Shown: piece by piece, positions 11,301-19,705 of the stretch
Layout: every line of letters starts with the position of its first letter
Numbering within the stretch: position 1 is the stretch's first letter
Assembly: GCA_002746605.1 (NCBI GenBank)
Contig: PDPT01000036.1
Coordinates: forward strand, 62,001-126,000
Length of the DNA: 64,000 bases
Reading direction: 5' to 3'
From: Ignavibacteriota bacterium
GTDB lineage: Bacteria > Bacteroidota > Ignavibacteria > Ignavibacteriales > Melioribacteraceae
The notes under the pieces: generated by a model
Told to the model about the DNA's origin: nothing
The model's input: the letters and a program-made list of their open reading frames with translations, nothing else
Database searches by the model: none
Made by a program: the position numbers and the translations under genes

Positions 11301-11433
11301 ATTCCCTACGAGTTTGTTTTTTAATGCCTCTTACTCATTCGATAAATTTAGTAAAGTAGTCAGAGAAAAAACAGTCGTGTATGGAAAAGAGTGGAGGTTC
11401 TATGGTGGAATTTTGTTTGATTTTAATTTTTAA
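8326..11433 (+). CDS. Gluzincin-like protease / PD40 beta-propeller / outer-membrane barrel fusion
   Basis: 1035-residue exported protein with three recognisable parts. After a signal peptide (cleavage near NVFG), residues ~25-290 look like a peptidase-MA/gluzincin domain, with HEFTH at 126-130 and a plausible third zinc ligand Glu186 in WFAEGTAQYM. Residues ~300-600 hold TolB/WD40-like PD40 repeats (YPIFSQDGRSIYFIS, NPCVSHNGKSIVFV, NPKFSLDDKSIIFG). Residues ~670-1035 resemble an Omp85/surface-antigen type barrel (SYPFYAVSGNELAWLNLTYR) and end in Phe, as outer-membrane barrels do. The start ATG overlaps the stop of the previous gene by one base; an in-frame ATG at 8347 also leaves a signal peptide. 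Function is unknown; a surface protease linked to the T9SS cluster is inference. Confidence 0.72.
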   Translation: MKILLRIMKKTFILFLFLVYNVFGQFNDFDPSYDWYTIKSGNIYVHFHEEAERTARTVLKIAEDVWKPITSLYNYEPKEAHYIIKDIDDYSNGATYFFDNKIEIWASALDFDLRGTHNWLRNVISHEFTHLVQIQAGMKLSRTIPAFYLQFLNYEDKRRPDILYGYPNFIASYPVATFNIPAWFAEGTAQYMRAEFNYDNWDTHRDMILRSYALDNKMLTWNEMGSFGKTSLGNESVYNSGFALTRYISQKYGEDKLREITYKLGKLGNFTIDAAFEDVLGKDGNQIYDEWSSFLKGSYQKRIAKVKENLIEGKKIFNEGFGNFYPIFSQDGRSIYFISNSNNDYLGLSDIYKYSFKTKKIKLIKSQVRSTFSFIKGQNKIVYAKLTNDNPNWKNIHDLYAYDLETEEETRLTHGLRANNPCVSHNGKSIVFVYQKDGTSNIGIVNVDGSDYRSLTLYNKGEQVHNPKFSLDDKSIIFGYSYHHGRDIAKVNLDGSGRETILKTNADERNAVYFNENEIIYSSDATGIFNIYKYNLKTKENIQLTNVLGGAFMPAVNKKGDVAYAGYTSSGYKIFLVEFEETKKVNPNKKYVIVKNPPLDIEKRNGDLTKADFAKLTNFNDYELPKVKKEKYGNAFTDLSVLPFIRFDNYNTSNSFIDKIKPGVYLTSSDMLNRYAIFAGGSINTRFERDLFFNFVYRNKLPLLYSLGLKPEVSLDIFSISRKSDADIIFGQDKTTDPPTYEYKVNTDVTYNLFEVDLAFNHKIFNPRHNLELRFIYSKYTAAIGSFLLADKKTLYPSSSDDYFLGRNLQLTYSFRSIYPNVDADINPLGLEIEAKYNYEFNKYNNDSEYKYEDGVLVPLYNNFNFHKVELNLKNHMYIIKDHTLSTYLRVGSILGKTVPDFFDFYLGGLVGMKSYPFYAVSGNELAWLNLTYRFPIFKHIDYRLGLLYLDKLFFSVHGDIGNAWNGSLPSLNKFKKGAGLGLRFKMTSFYLFPTSLFFNASYSFDKFSKVVREKTVVYGKEWRFYGGILFDFNF

Positions 11434-11442
11434 GGAATAAAA

Positions 11443-12303
11443 ATGAAGAAGTATATAATCTTAATTTTATTTTATGTTTCAAGCTATGCGCAAAATAATG
11501 ATAATATAATTTTAACCGGCTCATTAAAACAAGATACCTATTATGCGTTAAACAATTATGATTTCAAAAATGAAAATAATAATTCTGTATCATTTAAAAG
11601 AAGAACTCCGATATTAGCAGGCTTAATGTCTTTTACCATACCTGGAGCCGGACAAATTTATAATGAAGATTATCTTAAAGCCGGTATTTTTATGGGAATA
11701 GAAATAACAGCAATTATATTTGCTATTATCTACAATAATAAAGGTGATGATCAAACCAAATTTTTTGAAGACTATGCTAATAAAAATTGGAGTGCATTAA
11801 GATATGCAAAATGGACACTAAATCATTTAGACCAAATAGCACCTAACTTAACAGCTCAAGATTATAGTGTAATTAATTCTAACGGTGAAGTAAACTGGAG
11901 TGAATTAAATAGATTGGAAGGGGATATTTCCGGATATTACTCGCACCAACTTGCACCTTTTGGCGATCAACAATATTATGAGATGATCGGAAAATATTCG
12001 CAATTTAATGTAGGATGGTCTGAATTTGGTGATGAAAATACTCCCTATAATTTTTATACGGATTCTATTGTTGAGCAATTCAAATGGTATAGTAAGCAGC
12101 GAAGAAAAGCAAACGATTACTATACCGTTGCCAAATGGGCTGTTATTAGTATAGTAACCAATCATTTTATAAATGCACTTGAAGCTGCATGGTCTGCAGC
12201 TAGATATAACAAGAGATTAAAACTTGGTGTTTCTGTAGAAAATCATAATATCGGTTATGTGAAAAATTATTATCCGCAATTAAATATAACTTTTAATTTT
12301 TAA
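11443..12303 (+). CDS. DUF5683-like membrane protein
   Basis: 286-residue protein with an N-terminal signal sequence (MKKYIILILFYVSSYAQ). A central hydrophobic region contains PILAGLMSFTIPGAGQIYN followed by KAGIFMGIEITAIIFAIIY. The glycine-rich PGAGQIYN motif and the flanking membrane segments are typical of DUF5683 proteins in the Bacteroidota/Ignavibacteria group; no function is established. The C-terminus ends in alternating aromatic residues (YPQLNITFNF). It begins 9 nt after the barrel protein gene with an AAGGA just upstream, so it is probably the last surface-protein gene of the porU cluster before der. Confidence 0.6.
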   Translation: MKKYIILILFYVSSYAQNNDNIILTGSLKQDTYYALNNYDFKNENNNSVSFKRRTPILAGLMSFTIPGAGQIYNEDYLKAGIFMGIEITAIIFAIIYNNKGDDQTKFFEDYANKNWSALRYAKWTLNHLDQIAPNLTAQDYSVINSNGEVNWSELNRLEGDISGYYSHQLAPFGDQQYYEMIGKYSQFNVGWSEFGDENTPYNFYTDSIVEQFKWYSKQRRKANDYYTVAKWAVISIVTNHFINALEAAWSAARYNKRLKLGVSVENHNIGYVKNYYPQLNITFNF

Positions 12304-12325
12304 TCATAAACTTTTAATTTGAACC

Positions 12326-13636
12326 ATGTTTCCTTTAGTAGTAATTGTAGGGCGACCTAACGTAGGCAAATCAACACTGTTTAACCGCTTAACTAAAAGC
12401 AAAACCTCCATTGTGGATGATCAAAGTGGAGTAACAAGAGATAGAATTTATGGCGAAGTGGAATGGAACGGAAAAATATTCCGCCTGATGGATACCGGTG
12501 GATATGTAAAAGAAAGCAGTGATAGATTTGAACAAGCAATTAAAGAACAAGTGGAAATAGCAATTGAAGAGGCAGATGCACTACTTTTTGTTACAGATGG
12601 AAGAAGTGGAGTTACTCATCTTGATAATGAAGTTGCTGAACTATTGCGAACTACAAATAAACCAACTTTAGTTCTCGTTAATAAAGCAGATGCTGCAAGT
12701 TTTGCAGGAGATAAATTTGAATTTTACTCTATGGGATTGAGTGAAATATTTGATATTTCTGCACTAAATGGTAGAAACACGGGCGACTTTTTAGACGTAC
12801 TTGTTGAACAACTTGATTTTTCCGAGGATAAAAATAAAGATGATAACAGACTGAAATTATCTTTACTTGGTAAACCCAATGTAGGAAAATCGTCTTTAAC
12901 AAATTCTTTACTTGGTTATGATAGAAGTATTGTAACCGAAATTCCCGGAACTACCAGAGATAGCATTAATTCAATATTAAAATATTATAACGAAGAAATT
13001 GTTCTTGTTGATACTGCAGGCTTAAGAAAAAAAGCAAAAGTAAAAGAAAATATTGAGTTTTATTCAAATGTAAGAACTTTACGTGCTTTAAGTAAATGTG
13101 ATGTAGCTATCATTTTAATTGATGCCCAAACCGGTCTGGAGAATCAAGACCAAAAAATAATTGATGAAGCAATTCAAAGAAGAAAAGGAATTATTATTGC
13201 GGTAAATAAGTGGGACTTAATTGAGAAAGAGACAAACACGGCAAGAGAGTTCGAAATTGAAATATTATCAAAGTTAGGTTCTATTCAATATTTACCGATT
13301 ATTTTTATTTCTGCATTAACAAAACAACGAATCTATAAAATAATTGATTTGGCTAAAACAATTCAAGCTGAAAGAAACAAAAAAATACCGACAAAACAAC
13401 TCAATGATGTGATGATGGATGAAATTAAAAAAAATCCACCGCCTTCAACCAAAAGAGGCAAAGAGATAAACATAAAGTTTGTTACACAAGTTGGTGAAAA
13501 ATATCCTATATTTTTGTTCTTTTGCAGTCAAAGTAAAGAAGTACCTGAAAATTACAGACGATTCTTAGAAAATAAAATAAGAAGTAATTTTGGTTTTACA
13601 GGTGTACCTGTAACAGTCAGCTTTAAAGAAAAATAA
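12326..13636 (+). CDS. der: Ribosome biogenesis GTPase Der (EngA)
   Basis: Essential double-GTPase that helps assemble the 50S ribosomal subunit. The 436-residue length is normal. Both G domains are complete. Domain 1 has GRPNVGKST near residue 10, then DTGGY and NKAD. Domain 2, from about residue 175, has GKPNVGKSS, DTAGLRKK and NKWD. The last ~80 residues form the KH-like domain ending with IRSNFGFTGVPVTVSFKEK. The ATG start puts the first P-loop at the usual position; no clear Shine-Dalgarno sequence is visible. It lies 22 nt after the DUF5683 gene and may be read from the same transcript. Confidence 0.96.
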   Translation: MFPLVVIVGRPNVGKSTLFNRLTKSKTSIVDDQSGVTRDRIYGEVEWNGKIFRLMDTGGYVKESSDRFEQAIKEQVEIAIEEADALLFVTDGRSGVTHLDNEVAELLRTTNKPTLVLVNKADAASFAGDKFEFYSMGLSEIFDISALNGRNTGDFLDVLVEQLDFSEDKNKDDNRLKLSLLGKPNVGKSSLTNSLLGYDRSIVTEIPGTTRDSINSILKYYNEEIVLVDTAGLRKKAKVKENIEFYSNVRTLRALSKCDVAIILIDAQTGLENQDQKIIDEAIQRRKGIIIAVNKWDLIEKETNTAREFEIEILSKLGSIQYLPIIFISALTKQRIYKIIDLAKTIQAERNKKIPTKQLNDVMMDEIKKNPPPSTKRGKEINIKFVTQVGEKYPIFLFFCSQSKEVPENYRRFLENKIRSNFGFTGVPVTVSFKEK

Positions 13637-13679
13637 TTATATTGCATATATAATTATTTAACTTCATTAACTAATATTA

Positions 13680-15035
13680 ATGTATAGACCAAATAAAATA
13701 ATTGTTGTTGGAGGAAATGCGGCAGGTCCTGCTGCGGCTGCAAAGGCAAAACGAATTAACCGAAAAGCTGAAGTAACTTTGTTTGAAGCAGGTGATTTTA
13801 TCTCAACTGGCACTTGCGAGCTTCCTTATCTATTTTCGAAAACAATAGATGATTATTCTAAACTCATATTTTTTTCACCTGAAAAATTTTTAAAAGAAAA
13901 AGGAGTCAAGGTTTATACAAATCATTTGGTTAAAAAAATAAATAGAAAAAATAAAGAATTGCTTATTTACGATAAGAGGAATGATAAAGAATTTTATTGT
14001 TCTTATGACAGGCTGATTCTTACGACAGGCTCCAAAGCAAAAGAATTACCCGAATTACCGTTCAGCATTGAAAATGTTTTTGCTTTTAAAGCGGTTTCTG
14101 ATTACATAAAGATAAACAAATACATTTCCCAAAACAACATTAAGAATATTCTGATTATTGGTTCGGGATACATCGGGTTGGAACTTTCCGATACTTTAAC
14201 AAAAGCAAAATTCAATATTACTTTGTTAGAAAAAGAAGAACTTCCTTTGCCAAGCAGTGATGAAGAAATAAGGCATCTGATTCTTGAAATAATAAAGCAA
14301 AAAGAAATAAGATTTCTAAAAAATAGTAGCACAACAAAATTTATTATAAAAAACAATAAATTTTTCCAATTAAAAAATGAAGGTAGATACCTTGATTTAG
14401 CCATTGTTGCAATCGGTGTTAAACCAAACGTGGAACTTGCTAAAAAATCAGCATTAAAAATTGGCAATAAAAACGGTTTGGTTACTTGCAAGAAATTAAA
14501 AACCAACGATCCTAATATTTATGCTGCTGGCGATAATATTGAAGTTAAGAATTTTATTACTGGAAAATATGATTATATGCCTCTTGCAACTTACGCTCAT
14601 AAACAAGGACATATTGCAGGCACAAATGCGGCTGGTGGAAATGAATTTATCGAAGATGTTGTTCTTAATGTTACTTTTAAATTCTTCGATAATTTTGTTG
14701 CCAAAGTCGGTTTAACTTTCGAACAAGCCAAACAACATTTTTTTAATATAGATTCGGTTAGTTCCGTTACAATCAACAAAGTTAAAATAATGCCTTGTTC
14801 AAGAAAAGTATTCGGAAAAATAATATTTAATAAAGATAATAATCTAATATTGGGAGCATCATTTATTGGAGGTGAAGAAGTATCAGGATTTTCAGATATT
14901 ATTTCGACCTGCATTCATAATAAAATTCCGGCGGAAAATTTAGCGAGGATAAATTATAATTATACGCCTACACTTTCGCCATTTATTAATTTATTATCTA
15001 TCTTAGGAAGAAAAATTTTGGAGAAAACTAAATGA
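13680..15035 (+). CDS. CoA-disulfide reductase / NADH oxidase-like FAD protein
   Basis: 451-residue pyridine-nucleotide-disulfide oxidoreductase of the CoA-disulfide-reductase / NADH-oxidase class. The N-terminal FAD-binding motif is VVGGNAAGPAAAAKAKR (residues 9-25). Cys46 in STGTCELPY aligns with the single redox-active cysteine of CoADR, although the usual CGLPY reads CELPY. The NAD(P)-binding motif IIGSGYIGLELSD lies near residue 160, and the second FAD motif NIYAAGDNIE near 280. The last ~110 residues match the dimerisation domain. The substrate cannot be told from sequence; thiol-disulfide or polysulfide reduction and oxygen-dependent NADH oxidation are all possible. The next gene, upp, overlaps its stop by 4 nt. 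Confidence 0.8.
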   Translation: MYRPNKIIVVGGNAAGPAAAAKAKRINRKAEVTLFEAGDFISTGTCELPYLFSKTIDDYSKLIFFSPEKFLKEKGVKVYTNHLVKKINRKNKELLIYDKRNDKEFYCSYDRLILTTGSKAKELPELPFSIENVFAFKAVSDYIKINKYISQNNIKNILIIGSGYIGLELSDTLTKAKFNITLLEKEELPLPSSDEEIRHLILEIIKQKEIRFLKNSSTTKFIIKNNKFFQLKNEGRYLDLAIVAIGVKPNVELAKKSALKIGNKNGLVTCKKLKTNDPNIYAAGDNIEVKNFITGKYDYMPLATYAHKQGHIAGTNAAGGNEFIEDVVLNVTFKFFDNFVAKVGLTFEQAKQHFFNIDSVSSVTINKVKIMPCSRKVFGKIIFNKDNNLILGASFIGGEEVSGFSDIISTCIHNKIPAENLARINYNYTPTLSPFINLLSILGRKILEKTK

Positions 15036-15658
15036 AAAATTTGATTGTTGTTAATAATCCATTGATTTTACGCGATGTAACTTATTTACGAAACAGGGAA
15101 ACCAAAGAATATCAATTTAGATTAGCTCTAAGAAGAATTGCTTATGCATTGGCTATAGAAATAAGTAAAGAGTTTGAGCTGAGAGAGTTTGAAGTAGAAA
15201 CACCTCTCGAAGTAACAAAAGGCTTTAATATTAATAAACAAATAGTTTTAGTTCCTGTTCTAAGAGCCGGATTAAGTTTAGTAAACTCATTTATTGAAAT
15301 GATTCCTAATGCAAAAGTTGGGCACATTGGTTTGCAAAGAGACGAAAAAACATTAAAACCAGTTGATTATTATTATAAAGCTCCGAAAGATTTGCACTTG
15401 GCAAAAGTCATAGTTCTCGATCCGATGCTTGCCACGGGGGGAAGTGCTTCGGCTGCCATTACATTTCTAAAAAAAAGAGATGCTGTTGATTGTATAATGG
15501 CTTCTCTTATTGCTGCTCCCGAAGGTGTTGAAAAATTATCGAGTGAGCATCCTGATGTACCTATATATACTGCAATGCTTGATCGCGGGTTAAATGAAAA
15601 CGGTTTCATTTTGCCCGGCTTAGGTGATGCCGGAGATAGAACATTTGGTACGCTTTAG
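15032..15658 (+). CDS. upp: Uracil phosphoribosyltransferase
   Basis: Pyrimidine-salvage enzyme that makes UMP from uracil and PRPP in the cytoplasm. The 208-residue length is typical. The PRPP-binding loop is IVLDPMLATGGSASAA near residues 128-144, and the uracil-binding end reads NGFILPGLGDAGDRTFGTL as in canonical Upp. VPVLRAGLSLV near residue 75 is also conserved. The ATG overlaps the preceding stop (ATGA), pointing to translational coupling with the flavoprotein gene, although the two have no obvious functional link. Confidence 0.95.
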   Translation: MKNLIVVNNPLILRDVTYLRNRETKEYQFRLALRRIAYALAIEISKEFELREFEVETPLEVTKGFNINKQIVLVPVLRAGLSLVNSFIEMIPNAKVGHIGLQRDEKTLKPVDYYYKAPKDLHLAKVIVLDPMLATGGSASAAITFLKKRDAVDCIMASLIAAPEGVEKLSSEHPDVPIYTAMLDRGLNENGFILPGLGDAGDRTFGTL

Positions 15659-16670
15659 TTTTATTATTTTTTTCATAATAGTCTCAACACTGTTTGCTCA
15701 ACGTCATCCAAATGGGGAAGTTGATTCATTATTGATTTCGGGTATTGAACTGATAATAAATCAAGATTATGCCAACGCAAAAGAAGTGTTTTATCGGTTG
15801 GATGAAAAGTTTCCTAAAATACCGCTGGGTAATATTTATCTTGCAGCAACAGAAATTACCAAAGCTGTTGATTATGAGGAAGAATTAAATGAAGAATTTG
15901 TTGATAGCTTGCTCGATTTAAGTAAAGAAAAAAATGATTTAATAATTGAAGAAGATGGTGAATCAATTTGGACTGATTATTACGAAGCACTAATATATGG
16001 TTACAAAGCTTATTACACATCAATTTCGGGAAACATAATATCAGCATTGGCAGATGGTTTTTTATCATTAAAATCGTATCAAAAATGTTTAGAGAAAGAT
16101 AATGAGTTTTACGAAGCCTATATTGCTCTTGGTACTTATGGTTATTGGAAAAGTGCTCAAACAAAATCTTTGTTATGGATACCTTTTGTGCATGATAACA
16201 GAGATGAAGGAATAGAATATCTGGAAAAATCTTTAAGTGAGTTTTCTTATAATAAATTTCTTGCAGCTTATTCCTTAATTTGGATCTATATAGATTATGA
16301 GCAAAGTAAAAAAGCAATTGAGTTAGCTCAAAAAATGTTAAAGCAATATCCTGATACGAGATTTTTCAAATGGGGTTTGGCACGTGCTTATCAAGATATA
16401 AATAAAAATAAAGCTATTGAAATATTTTATGAAATATTAAACTCTATCGAAGTAATAGAAAATCGCAATGGTTATAATGATGTTGTGCTAAAACATAAAA
16501 TTGCTATGCTTTACAATGAACTTGGTGAAAATGAAAAATCTTTAAGTTTATGTAATCAAGCACTTGACTTTAAAATAAAATCTGTTAAAATTAAAAGAAG
16601 ATTAAAAAAAAGAATAGAAAGATTACTAAAACTAAAAGAAGAGTTAACAGATAAGTTAAAAGTAAAATGA
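15645..16670 (+). CDS. Exported TPR-like hypothetical protein
   Basis: About 341 residues, helical, with TPR-like repeats: PLGNIYLAATEITKA, YEAYIALGTYGYWKS and KIAMLYNELGENEKSLSLCNQ. A signal peptide, FSFIIFFIIVSTLFAQ, is at the N-terminus. The frame is open from a GTG at 15624 (and an ATG at 15627) inside upp. I prefer the TTG at 15645 because GGAG at 15632-15635 lies 9 nt upstream and the signal peptide starts at once. The gene still overlaps the upp end by 14 nt. Its stop overlaps the rel start (ATGA). No catalytic motif is visible; a periplasmic scaffold role would fit but is not shown. Confidence 0.6.
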   Translation: MVRFSFIIFFIIVSTLFAQRHPNGEVDSLLISGIELIINQDYANAKEVFYRLDEKFPKIPLGNIYLAATEITKAVDYEEELNEEFVDSLLDLSKEKNDLIIEEDGESIWTDYYEALIYGYKAYYTSISGNIISALADGFLSLKSYQKCLEKDNEFYEAYIALGTYGYWKSAQTKSLLWIPFVHDNRDEGIEYLEKSLSEFSYNKFLAAYSLIWIYIDYEQSKKAIELAQKMLKQYPDTRFFKWGLARAYQDINKNKAIEIFYEILNSIEVIENRNGYNDVVLKHKIAMLYNELGENEKSLSLCNQALDFKIKSVKIKRRLKKRIERLLKLKEELTDKLKVK

Positions 16671-18835
16671 AATTAGATGAAGCAAAACTAAATACAATGC
16701 TGAAAGATTTACTTTCCGTTTGTAAAAAAAATCTTCACTCGGTAAATGAAGAACTAATTACAAAAGGATTTAAACTCAGCTACGAAGCCCACAAAAATCA
16801 TTTTAGAGCTTCAGGTGAGCCTTATTTTTTTCATCCTTATGAAGTAACAATGATTGTTGCAAAAGAAATTCCGTTAGATGATATTTCTGTAGTTAGTTCT
16901 TTGCTGCATGATGTAGTGGAAGATACAGATATAAGCATAAAATTTATTGAACAAGAGTTTAGTAAAGAAATAGCGGAAATTGTAGATGGAGTTACTAAAA
17001 TTGGAGGAGTGTTTAAAGGACAAAAAATCACCCAGGCAGAAAATTATCGAAAACTTCTTCTTTCAATGGTTAATGATGTAAGAGTTATTCTTGTTAAGTT
17101 CGCTGATCGGTTGCATAATATGAGAACGTTACAGTTTGTAAGTTCGCATAAGCAAAGAAGAATAGCGTCAGAAACTTTAGAAATCTATGCTCCTTTTGCA
17201 AATAGATTCGGTTTGGCAAAGGTAAAATGGGAGCTAGAAGATTTAGCGTTTAAATATTTAAATAAAGATGCCTATAACGAAATCTCTAAAAAATTAAAAG
17301 AGACACGAAGAGAAAGAGAAGAATATATACAAAAAGTAACTGAACCGATTATTACACGTCTTAATGAGCATGAATTGATTTATGAAATAGGGGGAAGACC
17401 AAAACATTTTTACAGTATTTATAAAAAAATGATTAAGCAGAATAAGCCACTCGAAGATATTTATGATCTCTCTGCAATAAGAATAATTTTAGAAAATAAC
17501 GATCCTAACGAATGCTATTATGTTTTGGGTATTATAAACCAGCTCTTTAAACCCATTCCCGATAGATTTAAAGATTTTATCTCAATACCGAAAAGAAATA
17601 ACTATCAGTCAATACATAATACGGTTATTGGTCCGGATGGTAAATTAGTAGAAATTCAAATTAGAACAAGAGTGATGCACGAAATAGCTGAAAAAGGTGT
17701 AGCTGCGCATTGGAAGTATAAAGAAAATGTTGATTCATCAAATACGGATTTAGAAGATTGGGTTAATCTGATTAGAGATATTTTCGAAAATGTGTCTAAA
17801 GATGAGGCAAGTTCTGAAATTCTACAAAGCTTTAAACTTAATCTATATCAAGATGAAATATATGTTTTTACTCCAAGAGGAGATTTAAAGATATTACCTT
17901 TGGATTCCACGTCTGTTGATTTTGCATACGAAATACACAGTAAAGTAGGTTATCATTGCATCGGGGCAAAAGTAAACGGTAAAATTGTACCGTTGAGCAG
18001 TCCGCTGGTTAGTGGTGACCAAGTTGAAATTTTAACTTCTAAAAATCAACACCCTAATAAAAGCTGGCTTCAATTTGTACGGACACATAAAGCAAAATCT
18101 AACATAAGAAAATATATTCAAAAAGAAGAAGATAGAATTGTTGAAACCGGTAAAGAAATCTGGAAAAGAAAATTAAGAAAATATAAATTAAACTTTACAC
18201 CTGATGATATAAACAAACTTATTGCAAAATTAAAATACGATAACCAAACAAAATTTTTCGTTGCAATAGCTGAAGATAGAGTTGACTTGGAACTGATATT
18301 AAATCCTACGGAGTTAAAAGAGGAAGAAAGTATTGATCTTGAATACGATAAATTTACAAAGCATGCCAGAGATAGTGTCGGAGAAATATTAATACAAGGT
18401 GAACATAAAGGATTTGTTTATACTTATGCAAAATGTTGCAACCCAATTCCGGGTGATCCGATTGTAGGATACATCACAATTGGAGAGGGCATAAAAATAC
18501 ACAGAAAAAATTGTAAAAATTTACTGTCTCTTTCAGAAAATAGTGAAACAAGACTTGTTCCTGTTGAATGGCCTGGTTCTAAAGATTCGTTTTTCTTAGC
18601 GGGCTTGGTTATAAAAGGTGAAGATAGACAGGGAATTTTAAAAGACTTATCTAATAGTATTGCAGGATTTAATAATACAAATATTAAATCTGTTACTATG
18701 AATACTAATGATTCTATGTTTGAAGGATTTTTTACGGTTTATATTCAAAATGTAATAAGCTTAAATCAACTAATTGAGAGATTAAAAAAGAATAAAGGAA
18801 TTTATTCTGTGGAAAGGTTAGATTCGAGCAGTTGA
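16667..18835 (+). CDS. rel: Bifunctional (p)ppGpp synthetase/hydrolase Rel
   Basis: Stringent-response enzyme of 722 residues with the full long-RSH layout. The HD hydrolase domain has the metal-binding pair His81-Asp82 in LLHDVVEDTD. The synthetase domain contains GGRPKHFYSIYKKM and the G-loop segment NNYQSIHNTVIGPDG. Before it comes RFKD, the RxKD form seen in bifunctional enzymes (E. coli RelA has ExDD). TGS starts at IYVFTPRGDLK, a CCNPIPGDPIVGY zinc-finger-like segment follows, and an ACT domain ends the protein. An intact HD plus RxKD predicts both synthesis and hydrolysis. It is translationally coupled to the preceding TPR-like gene (ATGA). Confidence 0.95.
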   Translation: MKLDEAKLNTMLKDLLSVCKKNLHSVNEELITKGFKLSYEAHKNHFRASGEPYFFHPYEVTMIVAKEIPLDDISVVSSLLHDVVEDTDISIKFIEQEFSKEIAEIVDGVTKIGGVFKGQKITQAENYRKLLLSMVNDVRVILVKFADRLHNMRTLQFVSSHKQRRIASETLEIYAPFANRFGLAKVKWELEDLAFKYLNKDAYNEISKKLKETRREREEYIQKVTEPIITRLNEHELIYEIGGRPKHFYSIYKKMIKQNKPLEDIYDLSAIRIILENNDPNECYYVLGIINQLFKPIPDRFKDFISIPKRNNYQSIHNTVIGPDGKLVEIQIRTRVMHEIAEKGVAAHWKYKENVDSSNTDLEDWVNLIRDIFENVSKDEASSEILQSFKLNLYQDEIYVFTPRGDLKILPLDSTSVDFAYEIHSKVGYHCIGAKVNGKIVPLSSPLVSGDQVEILTSKNQHPNKSWLQFVRTHKAKSNIRKYIQKEEDRIVETGKEIWKRKLRKYKLNFTPDDINKLIAKLKYDNQTKFFVAIAEDRVDLELILNPTELKEEESIDLEYDKFTKHARDSVGEILIQGEHKGFVYTYAKCCNPIPGDPIVGYITIGEGIKIHRKNCKNLLSLSENSETRLVPVEWPGSKDSFFLAGLVIKGEDRQGILKDLSNSIAGFNNTNIKSVTMNTNDSMFEGFFTVYIQNVISLNQLIERLKKNKGIYSVERLDSSS

Positions 18836-19278
18836 TGAATTACATAAAAGATGAAAGTGAAAGAATACTTGGAATAGATTACGGAAAAAAGAGAATTGGT
18901 ATTGCAATATCTGATCCATTAAAAATGTTTGCAATACCCAAGGTTACTATCAAGAACGATCTGAACTTTGAAAATAATCTTAGAAAAATTTTTGAAGAGT
19001 TTAACATTGTTAAAATAATAATCGGCTATCCGCTAAAAGAAAACGGAGAGAAATATCCCTTAACCGAAGAAGTGGAAAAGTTTGCCGAAAGGATCAAAAA
19101 AATATTTAAGACAGAAATAGAATTAGTTGATGAAAGATATTCGTCTGCAATTGCTTGGGAGCAGATTATAAAAGGAGTTCCGTCAAAAAAGAAAAGACAA
19201 GATAAATCACTTATTGATATGAATGCAGCAGCAGTTATTTTGGATGATTATCTTAAAATTAATGATAAAAATTTTTAA
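18835..19278 (+). CDS. ruvX: RuvX/YqgF Holliday-junction resolvase-like nuclease
   Basis: Small RNase-H-fold protein involved in 16S rRNA 5' processing and proposed to resolve Holliday junctions. About 147 residues, a normal length. Family motifs are LGIDYGKKRIGIAISDP near the N-terminus, IIGYPLKENGE in the middle, and VDERYSS followed later by DMNAAAVILDDYL. The ATG at 18835 overlaps the rel stop by one base (TGATG); a TTG directly before it is also in frame. It is the last gene of the long run that begins at porU. Confidence 0.92.
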   Translation: MNYIKDESERILGIDYGKKRIGIAISDPLKMFAIPKVTIKNDLNFENNLRKIFEEFNIVKIIIGYPLKENGEKYPLTEEVEKFAERIKKIFKTEIELVDERYSSAIAWEQIIKGVPSKKKRQDKSLIDMNAAAVILDDYLKINDKNF

Positions 19279-19349
19279 TTCACTAATCTATATTTCGTAT
19301 ATTTACAGTATAAAAAATGTTATTTTTTGAAAAGTTAAACTTTTTATAA

Positions 19350-19378
19350 TTGACATTATTATTTTTATAAAGTATTTT
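19350..19378 (+). promoter_or_regulatory. Sigma70-like promoter upstream of the BMC shell genes
   Basis: TTGACA at 19350-19355, a 17-nt spacer and TATTTT at 19373-19378. This sits 36 nt before the first BMC start codon, in a 136-nt gap after ruvX. The -35 matches consensus fully and the -10 at four of six positions. It implies the shell pair has its own transcript. Prediction from pattern only. Confidence 0.5.
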
Positions 19379-19414
19379 TCATATCAATATTAACCAAATT
19401 GGGAGCATACTTAT

Positions 19415-19693
19415 ATGACACTTGATGCACTTGGAATGATTGAAACAAAAGGATTAATAGGTTCAATAGAAGCGGCAGATGCAATGGTAAAAGCTGCAAA
19501 AGTTGAATTACTCGGAAAAGAAATAATAGGTGGTGGATACGTTACCGTAATGGTTAGAGGTGATGTGGGAGCCGTTAAAGCTGCAACAGATGCAGGAGCA
19601 GCTGCGGCACAAAGAGTTGGTGAATTAGTTTCAGTTCATGTAATTCCTAGACCTCATTCTGATGTAGAAATTATTTTACCTAAACGTAAATAA
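19415..19693 (+). CDS. Bacterial microcompartment shell protein (BMC-H)
   Basis: Single-domain hexameric shell protein of the PduA/EutM/CcmK type, 92 residues. It matches the fold throughout: [19 protein letters not shown], then [19 protein letters not shown], then [17 protein letters not shown] and the ending [13 protein letters not shown]. The pore-loop region after AVELLGKE-type residues reads IIGGGY. It should assemble into hexamers that tile the facets of a protein organelle. It comes 12 nt before a second BMC-H gene. No enzyme typical of a microcompartment (aldehyde dehydrogenase, lyase, phosphotransacylase) is adjacent. Confidence 0.95.
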   Translation: MTLDALGMIETKGLIGSIEAADAMVKAAKVELLGKEIIGGGYVTVMVRGDVGAVKAATDAGAAAAQRVGELVSVHVIPRPHSDVEIILPKRK

Positions 19694-19705
19694 TTCCTTA
19701 AAATT

